From Planctomycetota bacterium (GTDB lineage: Bacteria; Planctomycetota; Phycisphaerae; Sedimentisphaerales; Anaerobacaceae): 5,451 nt of DNA. Position numbers and translations under genes: made by a program. The stretch's first letter is position 1, and every line of letters begins with the position of its first letter. The notes under the pieces were generated by a model that did not search any database, was not told where the DNA came from, and saw only the letters and a program-made list of their open reading frames with translations. Location of the stretch: positions 1-5,451 of the forward strand of contig JAPLMV010000174.1 of the NCBI GenBank assembly GCA_026386835.1, in the 5' to 3' direction. Of the stretch, positions 1 through 5,181 are shown piece by piece.

Positions 1-936
1 GCGTTCCATTTCCGTAACTTCTTCAGGCCGTTCGTCAATCAGGAGAACTATCAGCCTTACTTCAGGACAATTGGTGCTGATGGCGTTTGCCATTTTTTGA
101 AGCAGAATCGTTTTGCCTGTTCGCGGCGGTGCAACGATAAGGCCTCTCTGACCCTTGCCCACGGGTGTTACTAAATCGATTATCCTCATATTCAGCTCGT
201 CAGGCGTTGTTTCGAGTATAATCCGTTTTTCCGGATGAAGCGGTGTCAAATCGCTGAATACCACCTTATCCGAAAGCTTGTCAGGGTCCTCGAAGTAAAT
301 CGCCTCGACGCGCAGCAGGGCGAAATATTTTTCAGAATCCTTCGGAGGCCGGATTTGGCCGGATACTATGTTGCCTGTTCGCAGCCCAAATCGCCTTATC
401 TGAGACGGCGACACATAAATATCGTCCGGCGACGACAGGTAGTTATAACTGGTGTTCCGGAGAAAGCCATAACCGTCCGGCAGCACTTCCAGTACACCTT
501 CGCCATAAAGAAGCCCGTTCTGGCGGATACGCTCCTTGAGAATCCTGAAAATCAAATCCTGCTTCTTAAGGGCGGTGTATTCCTTGATATTCTCTTTCTT
601 GGCAATAGCATGAAGTTCAGCGACAGCCAGTTTCTGCAGGTCTGTCAGATACAGGTCGCCTTTTTTAACCCGCTCATATTTGGCATGGGTGGATTCTGCG
701 TCTTCGATTTTCCTGTCCTGGCTGACTTCCACTCCATTCTCGGCCTGGACATTATTAGCAGTATCCTCGACCAAAGCAGGGGCAGAAGCTGGTTCTTCCT
801 GCGGCTGCTGGACATCAGATGTCTGCTCTACTTGTTGTTCGGCGGCAGGCTGTTCTTCAATAAAAGCCTTTTCCTTCGCGGATTTACGTCCTTTTGATGT
901 TGCGGCCTTGTTTGTTTTTGCGCTGGCCTTAGCCAT
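1..936 (-). CDS. rho: Transcription termination factor Rho, N-terminal 312 residues (C-terminus beyond the window)
   Basis: Rho is a hexameric RNA-dependent ATPase/helicase that loads on C-rich nascent RNA and releases RNA polymerase. The visible part starts with an Ala/Glu/Gln/Lys-rich extension (about residues 1-92) that E. coli Rho lacks. A Rho-N helical domain follows (about 95-140), then the cold-shock-like RNA-binding domain with the RNP1-type motif DGYGFLR (154-160) and DDIYVSPSQIRRFGLRTG (171-188). The ATPase domain opens with GKGQRGLIVAPPRTGKT (260-276); Walker A Lys is K275. LLIDERPEEV (298-307) carries the catalytic Glu at E302, matching E. coli E211 by equal spacing from the P-loop. 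E. coli K181 is Arg here (R272). Roughly 200 C-terminal residues, including the Walker B Asp and the Q and R loops, are off the left edge. The ATG at 936 is supported by AAGGAGT five bases upstream. The gene lies downstream of coaE on the same strand. Family assignment is secure. Confidence 0.96.
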   Translation of the reverse strand, partial: MAKASAKTNKAATSKGRKSAKEKAFIEEQPAAEQQVEQTSDVQQPQEEPASAPALVEDTANNVQAENGVEVSQDRKIEDAESTHAKYERVKKGDLYLTDLQKLAVAELHAIAKKENIKEYTALKKQDLIFRILKERIRQNGLLYGEGVLEVLPDGYGFLRNTSYNYLSSPDDIYVSPSQIRRFGLRTGNIVSGQIRPPKDSEKYFALLRVEAIYFEDPDKLSDKVVFSDLTPLHPEKRIILETTPDELNMRIIDLVTPVGKGQRGLIVAPPRTGKTILLQKMANAISTNCPEVRLIVLLIDERPEEVTEMER

Positions 937-940
937 AATT

Positions 941-947
941 ACTCCTT
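941..947 (-). promoter_or_regulatory. Shine-Dalgarno site of rho
   Basis: The minus strand reads AAGGAGT followed by AATT and then the ATG of rho. This is a near-perfect Shine-Dalgarno sequence at normal spacing, and it fixes the rho start at 936. Confidence 0.85.
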
Positions 948-1047
948 CTTTTTCTTTCAGTACCTAATGGATTATTAAATGCGTTTCCAAAAAGGAACTT
1001 AAAGGGTTTGATTTTTGGATCAGTAGAGATAAATCTAAAATATATCA

Positions 1048-1097
1048 AAAACGGGTTTTTCCTGACACACTTACTCTAAACTGCAAAACCCCGTTTT
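1048..1097 (-). terminator. Long A/T-flanked hairpin between coaE and rho, possible terminator or attenuator
   Basis: Arms 1048-1060 and 1085-1097 pair at 12 of 13 positions (minus strand AAAACGGGGTTTT with AAAAACCCGTTTT), around a 24-base loop. The structure begins 3 bases after the coaE stop codon. On the minus strand the 3' arm ends in TTTTT and is followed by GATATATTTT, so it resembles an intrinsic terminator for coaE. The arms are nearly symmetrical in A/T, so it could work in either direction, and because it sits upstream of rho it could also be a leader attenuator. The hairpin is seen in the sequence; its function is inferred. Confidence 0.55.
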
Positions 1098-1100
1098 CAC

Positions 1101-1715
1101 CTAATTACTCATAATCTCAGTGAATACATTCGCGACTTGCCTGACCAAAGCCAGGAAGTCAGAATTGTTATCAATGGTATTATCGGTGATGTTTTTCTTC
1201 TTGTCCAGAGAAATTTGAAAATTTTCTCGAATTTTAAGCTGATTTTTGCTAAAAACCCCTGCTTTTTTTGCCCTTTCCGCCCGTATTTTCGGGTTACAGT
1301 CCACAAAAACCAGCTTATCACACAATTTTTCCCATCCCACTTCCACCAATAAAGGCATATCCAGAACTATCGCTTTTACCGCCGGCTCATCTTTGTACCG
1401 CGCTATAAGCTCCTCGGCACGAGCCAGGACAAGGGGGTGGATTATGCTATTAAGCAGGGAAAGCTTGTTGCCATCGCTAAAAACAATATCGGCTAATTTC
1501 TTGCGGTCGATTTTGCCAGCAGAATCGAGGATGCCGTCGCCAAATGAAGCTGCTATTTGTTTTTTTATCGGCTCCTGTTCAAAAAATTCACGGACAATTC
1601 TGTCGGCATCGATTGCCTTGCAGCCCAGTTTAACAAATTCACCGGTAACGGTGCTTTTGCCTGAGCCGATACCGCCCAAAATCCCAATTATTGGCTTTTT
1701 CGATAGCTTGTCCAC
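1101..1715 (-). CDS. coaE: Dephospho-CoA kinase
   Basis: CoaE phosphorylates the 3'-hydroxyl of the ribose of dephospho-CoA with ATP, the last step of coenzyme A synthesis, in the cytoplasm. The protein shows the P-loop GILGGIGSGKST (residues 11-22, Lys 20), the catalytic-Asp region AIDADRIV (34-41), the conserved KLADIVF (73-79) and NSIIHPLV (89-96) segments, and DMPLLVEVG (119-127), close to the family DIPLLFE motif. The C-terminal lid and base-recognition part ends in NTIDNNSD. The frame is open to an ATG at 1817, but the extra 34 residues are Cys/Pro/Phe-rich, precede the usual family start and are encoded by a repeat-like stretch. I therefore chose GTG at 1715, which gives 204 aa, close to the 206 of E. 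coli. No clear Shine-Dalgarno is seen there, so the exact start is uncertain. It lies upstream of rho on the same strand. Confidence 0.92.
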   Translation of the reverse strand: MDKLSKKPIIGILGGIGSGKSTVTGEFVKLGCKAIDADRIVREFFEQEPIKKQIAASFGDGILDSAGKIDRKKLADIVFSDGNKLSLLNSIIHPLVLARAEELIARYKDEPAVKAIVLDMPLLVEVGWEKLCDKLVFVDCNPKIRAERAKKAGVFSKNQLKIRENFQISLDKKKNITDNTIDNNSDFLALVRQVANVFTEIMSN

Positions 1716-1763
1716 ACCCGAAGTGTAAGCCCTGTGCCCTGAGCAGTCAAGGGGAGTTGGCTG

Positions 1764-1828
1764 AAAAAGAAAGAAAATCCGCCGAGGACACGGAGAGGCA
1801 AAAGTGCATAAGTACATAAGGCAAAAGT
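1764..1828. repeat. Degenerate dispersed-repeat remnant with a short direct repeat upstream of coaE
   Basis: The stretch contains GCCGAGGACACGGAGAGGC, similar to the 'accacagaggacacagagg' sequence that I recall as a common intergenic repeat in many bacterial genomes. Next to it, AGGCAAAAGT occurs twice (1796-1805 and 1819-1828), separated by GCATAAGTACATA, which itself repeats CATAAG. The low-complexity, repeat-like character explains why the coaE frame stays open here without being coding. The link to a named repeat family is from memory. Confidence 0.4.
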
Positions 1829-1900
1829 AAAGAGAGTTTTAATAACAGATGGGTGTAATTAAGGGATGTAAATAATAAGACCTGATATATCCAGTAATAA

Positions 1901-2731
1901 TTAACTGCCCCCTGTTTTCCGACATCCTCCCGGTTTCTCCTTTAAAGCTCCGACGGTGAGTGTACCACAAAAATATTTGCTATTAGTCGCGTTGTATCTG
2001 ATTAGCTTTAATTCAAAGCCTGCTCTGCGGACTTCGCCGAGAATATCTTTCCAATGGCTGATATAACGGGTTGGTAGATAGTATTTGCCGTCGAACTTAA
2101 CTAATCTGCCATAGCTTTTGTCTTCAAATGGAACGTAAATTACTTTCTTAACAATTCTATGGCCCTTACAGGCTTCATAAAATCTTTTTTTATCCATTGG
2201 CCCGCACATGGTTAGCAGCACAAAAAGCCCGTCATCTTTCAAAATCTTAAACACGTTATCTAAATACGCCCTTCTATCCTTGGTTTCGGTAATACAGTGT
2301 AAGCATAGGCCATCTATTACCAAGTCAAACTTGCCAAGGTGCCTGGTATTTAAGTTGCAAACATCACCCTGCAAAAACTTGATGTCAAGGCCTTTCGATT
2401 GTTCCTTTGCCATAGCAATAGCTGTTTTGCTGACATCGATGCCAAAACCGCTGAATCCTCTTTTGCAAACCCGTCTTAATATAGGGCCTGTGCCGCAGCC
2501 CAACTCGATTGCCCTGCCGCTTTTAGGAGCCCATGGCTGGGAAAGAACATCTTTTAAGAAGCTATTCGTTTCAGGGTGGCATGACTTGCCACTTGTTCCG
2601 CTTCCCTTCTGTCCCCAGACAAGAATACCTTCCTTCCTCATCCGCCGATACGCAATTTCATGACCTTCGTATGGTTTTTTAATTTTAGTTTTTTTCATAA
2701 ATGGAGTTTTGTAGCCGACAATTCTCGACAT
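1901..2731 (-). CDS. Class I SAM-dependent methyltransferase, substrate unknown
   Basis: This is a Rossmann-fold methyltransferase of the Methyltransf_25/11 type. With the ATG at 2731 it is 276 aa. Motif I is AIELGCGTG (74-82), the acidic end of strand beta2 is GFGIDVS (95-101, Asp 99), the adenine-contact region is LQGDVCNL (120-127), and motif IV is FDLVIDGLCLHCI (135-147). The variant motif IV with an internal LHC is typical of a small uncharacterised-substrate subfamily. The region after motif IV (KILKDDGLFVLLTM) is the usual beta5 'LKPGG' segment. The C-terminal third, with conserved-looking aromatic and basic residues, probably forms the acceptor site. The frame stays open to GTG 2836, but that extension crosses a palindromic repeat. 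ATG 2731 and ATG 2698 are both possible starts, and neither has a strong Shine-Dalgarno. It lies upstream of coaE on the same strand with a gap of about 185 bases, so cotranscription is doubtful. Substrate and role cannot be read from the sequence. Confidence 0.82.
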   Translation of the reverse strand: MSRIVGYKTPFMKKTKIKKPYEGHEIAYRRMRKEGILVWGQKGSGTSGKSCHPETNSFLKDVLSQPWAPKSGRAIELGCGTGPILRRVCKRGFSGFGIDVSKTAIAMAKEQSKGLDIKFLQGDVCNLNTRHLGKFDLVIDGLCLHCITETKDRRAYLDNVFKILKDDGLFVLLTMCGPMDKKRFYEACKGHRIVKKVIYVPFEDKSYGRLVKFDGKYYLPTRYISHWKDILGEVRRAGFELKLIRYNATNSKYFCGTLTVGALKEKPGGCRKTGGS

Positions 2732-2825
2732 ATTGTTATGGTAACTAATCCTGCCGGTTTGTACAAAATAAAAATGGTGGGGAAGAAGAGTGTTTTGATG
2801 GACCCCGGGTGCGTGAGAAATAATG

Positions 2826-2849
2826 CCGCCGACCACAGGGGTCGGGGCT
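2826..2849. repeat. Palindromic repeat unit, copy 1 (CCGCCGAC...GTCGGGGCT)
   Basis: CCGCCGAC (2826-2833) is followed after 7 bases by GTCGGGGCT (2841-2849). CCGACC and GGTCGG form a 6-bp stem with loop ACAGG. The unit shares both arms and orientation with a second copy at 2883-2905, while the loop differs. This points to a dispersed palindromic (REP-like) repeat rather than a gene-specific structure. Confidence 0.6.
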
Positions 2850-2882
2850 AACCAATAAGGAATTGAGGATTATTTTTATAAC

Positions 2883-2905
2883 CCGCCGACATAAAGTCGG
2901 GGGCT
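2883..2905. repeat. Palindromic repeat unit, copy 2 (CCGCCGAC...GTCGGGGGCT)
   Basis: CCGCCGAC (2883-2890), loop ATAAA, GTCGGGGGCT (2896-2905). The core stem is CCGAC/GTCGG, with further C-G pairs beyond one G-G mismatch. It lies in the same orientation as copy 1, 57 bases downstream, with conserved arms and a different loop. Confidence 0.6.
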
Positions 2906-2929
2906 TTCGGAGGGGCAAAGAAAAACAGC

Positions 2930-2947
2930 GTGGGGTAAAGACCCCAC
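2930..2947. repeat. Perfect hairpin GTGGGGT-AAAG-ACCCCAC
   Basis: A 7-bp perfect stem encloses a 4-base loop and is followed by CCTACG. On the minus strand the stem is followed after four bases by TTTTTCTTTG, so terminator activity in that direction is possible, although no minus-strand gene lies upstream. Palindromes ending in CCCACCCTACG are, from memory, a recurrent intergenic repeat type in many bacteria, so a dispersed repeat is the likelier reading. Confidence 0.55.
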
Positions 2948-2980
2948 CCTACGAAACTTTTTTGTTTACTGCTCACTTAT

Positions 2981-3128
2981 GGGCGTGTTGCCCAAATGGT
3001 GTTTTGCACATTTTGCGTCCTTTGGAGACGAGGTAGGCGGCTTCGCCGCCGTTTTTTCAGCGGATTCCTCACATTCGTTCGGAATGACGTGGCTACGCCA
3101 CGTAAAAATATGTTTGGACAACACGCCC
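2981..3128. mobile_element. MITE-like element of 148 bp with 16-bp terminal inverted repeats and TTAT flanks
   Basis: The left end GGGCGTGTTGCCCAAA (2981-2996) and the reverse complement of the right end (3113-3128) match at 15 of 16 bases. TTAT directly abuts both ends (2977-2980 and 3129-3132), as a 4-bp target-site duplication would. Inside are three more palindromes: GGCGGC-TTC-GCCGCC (3036-3050), ATTCC...GGAAT (3064-3085) and ACGTGGC-TAC-GCCACGT (3087-3103). No transposase is encoded, so any mobility would depend on an enzyme acting in trans. The inverted ends and direct repeats are seen; mobility is inferred. It could also be a composite of older REP-like repeats or a structured RNA. 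Confidence 0.55.
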
Positions 3129-3307
3129 TTATGTTTGCGGCTCTGTTCACAATATAGAAGGGTGTGCTACGTTATCCATCCACCCGTTCGACACTTTATA
3201 TGGGAAATCCGCGTTTTATGGACAGTGGGGCTGCAGATTAGGATGATTTACTATTTACTAACGACAAATTACTATTGCAAAAATGGGGAAAAAAAGTTAA
3301 AAACAGC

Positions 3308-3335
3308 TTGCAAGACAGCCGATAACATTTATAAT
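3308..3335 (+). promoter_or_regulatory. Sigma70-type promoter of tRNA-Gly
   Basis: TTGCAA (3308-3313) as the -35 and a perfect TATAAT (3330-3335) as the -10 are separated by 16 bases. The start site would fall near 3341-3343, giving a leader of about 20 bases before the tRNA. Confidence 0.75.
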
Positions 3336-3360
3336 CAAAGCAGTCAGGCGGATAAAAGAT

Positions 3361-3432
3361 GCGGGTGTAGCTCAGTGGTAGAGCGTCACGTTGCCAACGT
3401 GAATGTCGTGAGTTCGAGCCTCATCACCCGCT
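3361..3432 (+). tRNA. trnG: tRNA-Gly, anticodon GCC
   Basis: All four arms fold. The acceptor GCGGGTG (3361-3367) pairs fully with CACCCGC (3425-3431), leaving T3432 as discriminator. The D-arm is GCTC-AGTGGTA-GAGC. The anticodon stem TCACG/CGTGA encloses loop TTGCCAA with GCC at 3393-3395. The variable loop is ATGTC. The T-arm GTGAG-TTCGAGC-CTCAT has a G-U closing pair. It decodes GGC and GGU glycine codons. The 3' CCA is not encoded (the next bases are GTTG), so it must be added by tRNA nucleotidyltransferase. It has its own promoter and lies upstream of tig on the same strand. Confidence 0.97.
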
Positions 3433-3571
3433 GTTGTAAAGAGCACAAGAGCATAAGTTTTGTGCAGTGAAATAGTGTCGGCGAGTTACCGGCTAAGCAG
3501 TAGTTTGGCGTTGGTCGCCCATACGTTTGAGTCTCGAGGAATCGGGCATGTAAAAACGCGTAAATTGGGCT
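3433..3571 (+). other. Spacer between tRNA-Gly and the hairpin before tig, no gene recognised
   Basis: About 140 bases with no credible frame. It holds a hairpin close to the tRNA end, GCACAA (3443-3448) with TTGTGC (3460-3465), and a short GGCG/CGCC stem near 3507-3520. If transcription from the tRNA promoter continues to the hairpin at 3572-3590, this would be the trailer of the tRNA transcript or a small RNA. I do not recognise 6S RNA, SRP RNA or any riboswitch in it. Confidence 0.4.
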
Positions 3572-3602
3572 AAGGGAAACAGTTTCCCTTGAGTCTTTTT
3601 TG
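3572..3602 (+). terminator. Hairpin AAGGGAAA-CAG-TTTCCCTT followed by a T-run
   Basis: An 8-bp perfect stem with a 3-base loop is followed by GAGTC and six T residues. The 5-base gap before the T-run is longer than in a classic intrinsic terminator, so efficiency is uncertain. It would end the tRNA-Gly transcript upstream of tig. Confidence 0.6.
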
Positions 3603-3645
3603 TTTAATATAGGAATAATAACAATAACCACCAAGACTAATTATC

Positions 3646-3650
3646 AGGAG
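3646..3650 (+). promoter_or_regulatory. Shine-Dalgarno site of tig
   Basis: AGGAG stands 7 bases before the ATG at 3658 and supports that start. Confidence 0.8.
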
Positions 3651-3657
3651 CACCATA

Positions 3658-5172
3658 ATGGGTGAAGCAGAAAAAGAATCCACGACAGCAAAGAACACAG
3701 TAACAATCGAAGATGCAGGTCCATGCAAGAAAAAGGTTACGGTCGAGATACCTGAGGAGACGGTAAAGAAGGCGACTGATGCTCAGTATGAAACACTGCG
3801 GAAGGATGCCCTGGTGCCTGGCTTTAGAAAAGGTAGAGTACCTCGGAGGCTGCTGGAAAAACGATTCGGCAAAGATATGGCAGAGCAAACGAAGCTGAAG
3901 CTTCTGGCGGATGCGAGCGATGCGGCTTTGAAGGATAACAAGGTCAAGAGCATTCGCGAGCCTGACGTAGATTATGAGAAGATAGAGATTCCTGGCAGCG
4001 GGCCGATGAAGTTTGAATTTGAGGTTGAGGTCAGGCCTGAATTTGAGCTGCCATCGATTGAAGCAATAGCGATAAATAAGCCCAAACTCGCGGTTACCGA
4101 CGAGCAGGTCAGCGGCGAAATTGATAACCTGCAGAAATGGTCGGGCGTATGGGTGCCGAAAGAAGGCGGTAAGGTAGCGGCGGGCGACCAGGTAATAGCA
4201 GATGTGGTTATGAAGACTGAAGGGGTAGAGGAAGAGGAAAAAATCAACAACATGGAGATATTTGCAAGGGCCGGGGGATTTATTGCGGCGGTCCCGGTCG
4301 AGAAGCTCGATGAAGTGCTTTCCGGTGCAAAGGCAGGCGATGTGAAAGAGACGAGCGTGGATGTTCCAAAGACGTATTTCAAAGAGGAATACCGCGGGAA
4401 AAAGGTAGACATCAAAATCGAGGTTAAGGATATCAAGTCGCTAAGGCCTGCTGAAATAGATGAGAGTTTCCTCAAGCGGTTTGGGGCTGAGAGCGAAGAT
4501 GACCTTAAGGAAAAGATGCGTGATATGCTGCATGGCAAGCTTGAGCAGCAGGTGAGAGCGGATATGTCCGGGCAGATTTACAAGTATATGCTTGATAATA
4601 CCAAGTTTGATTTGCCTTTGTCGGTGGTTGCCGACCAGGCGATGACGCTGTTGCAGAGGCAGTATACGAATCTGTTGAGGCAGGGTCTCGGCAAGGAACA
4701 GCTTGACGAGCATATGGAGCAGATGCGGGCAGGCAGTGAGGAGCAGGCCAAGGAGCAGTTGAAGACGTTCTTTATAATGGATAAGGTCGCGGAAAAACTG
4801 GGCATAGAGGTAACGGATGAGGAGGTGAACGGGCATGTCGCTCAGATGGCGGTTCAGCGGGGTCAGCGGCCTGAACGGCTGCGGGAGGATATGCTGCGGG
4901 ATGGGACGCTGGCACAATTTAAGCTGGAGGTGCGGGAAGAAAAGTGCATAGCGAAATTGCTGGAAACGGCGAAAATAACGGAGATTGAGCCGGAAAAGAA
5001 GGCGCATAGAACACCAAAACATGAGAAAAGTGATAAAACTGAGGCCAAAACTGACAAGAAAACTGCCCCAAAGGCGGAAAAACCAGCAAAAAAAGACGAA
5101 AAAAAAGCCGAAGTTGACGAAAAAACGACTAAAAAAAGCAAAAAAACGACCAAAAAGAAAACTGACAAGTAA
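3658..5172 (+). CDS. tig: Trigger factor (ribosome-associated chaperone) with Lys-rich C-terminal tail
   Basis: Trigger factor docks at the ribosomal exit tunnel near protein L23 and shields nascent chains. The N-terminal domain (about 15-135) carries the signature loop as PGFRKGRVPRRLLEKRFG (54-71), with Arg in place of the usual Lys in GFRxGKxP. The middle FKBP-like domain spans about 165-260; AGDQVIADVV and a GAKAGDVKETSVDVPKTY segment are visible, but the DFxG core and the aromatic active-site residues of active FKBPs are not, so prolyl isomerase activity is doubtful. The C-terminal chaperone arms lie at about 265-445 (EIDESFLKRFGAESEDDLK onward). Residues 447-504 form a Lys/Thr/Glu-rich tail. 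Length is 504 aa against 432 in E. coli; the tail accounts for most of the difference. The ATG at 3658 has AGGAG 7 bases upstream. In many bacteria clpP and clpX follow tig; here a peptidase fragment follows directly. Assignment is firm. Confidence 0.94.
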   Translation: MGEAEKESTTAKNTVTIEDAGPCKKKVTVEIPEETVKKATDAQYETLRKDALVPGFRKGRVPRRLLEKRFGKDMAEQTKLKLLADASDAALKDNKVKSIREPDVDYEKIEIPGSGPMKFEFEVEVRPEFELPSIEAIAINKPKLAVTDEQVSGEIDNLQKWSGVWVPKEGGKVAAGDQVIADVVMKTEGVEEEEKINNMEIFARAGGFIAAVPVEKLDEVLSGAKAGDVKETSVDVPKTYFKEEYRGKKVDIKIEVKDIKSLRPAEIDESFLKRFGAESEDDLKEKMRDMLHGKLEQQVRADMSGQIYKYMLDNTKFDLPLSVVADQAMTLLQRQYTNLLRQGLGKEQLDEHMEQMRAGSEEQAKEQLKTFFIMDKVAEKLGIEVTDEEVNGHVAQMAVQRGQRPERLREDMLRDGTLAQFKLEVREEKCIAKLLETAKITEIEPEKKAHRTPKHEKSDKTEAKTDKKTAPKAEKPAKKDEKKAEVDEKTTKKSKKTTKKKTDK

Positions 5173-5181
5173 GATAGTCCG

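Larger units (their letters stand above)
2732..3307. other. Intergenic region rich in palindromic repeats, no protein gene
   Basis: This stretch separates the divergent methyltransferase and tRNA-Gly genes. It holds the two CCGCCGAC/GTCGGGG palindromes, the GTGGGGT/ACCCCAC hairpin and the MITE-like element, each listed separately. From about 3133 to 3307 I see no recognisable motif, only A/T-rich sequence with short runs such as TTTACTATTTACTAA. Open frames crossing it (for example 2979-3470 on the plus strand) run through both the inverted repeats and the tRNA and are not credible genes. Confidence 0.75.

Noticed and set aside
235..967. Two plus-strand open frames opposite rho
   Set aside because: The minus strand encodes a clear Rho protein over the same bases, and the plus-strand translations show no domain.
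1246..1728. Plus-strand open frame of 160 codons opposite coaE
   Set aside because: It is a shadow of the CoaE coding frame, with a Ser/Pro/Ile-rich translation and no family features.
2739..2763. Promoter for the methyltransferase on the minus strand (TTGTAC, 17 bases, TACCAT)
   Set aside because: The spacing fits, but only 3 of 6 and 4 of 6 consensus bases match, which is too weak to annotate. It would favour the start at 2698 if real.
2732..2836. Extension of the methyltransferase to GTG 2836
   Set aside because: The added 35 residues are not methyltransferase-like, there is no Shine-Dalgarno, and the GTG lies inside a palindromic repeat.
2826..2947. CRISPR array
   Set aside because: There are only two copies of a short palindrome with arms of about 8 bases, irregular spacing and no unique spacers of uniform length.
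2979..3470. Plus-strand open frame of 163 codons crossing the intergenic region
   Set aside because: It runs through the inverted-repeat element, the promoter and the whole tRNA-Gly gene, has no Shine-Dalgarno and resembles no protein.
3433..3571. SRP (4.5S) RNA or 6S RNA downstream of the tRNA
   Set aside because: The GGAAGCAGCC-type SRP tetraloop region is absent, and I could not find the long bulged duplex expected for 6S RNA.
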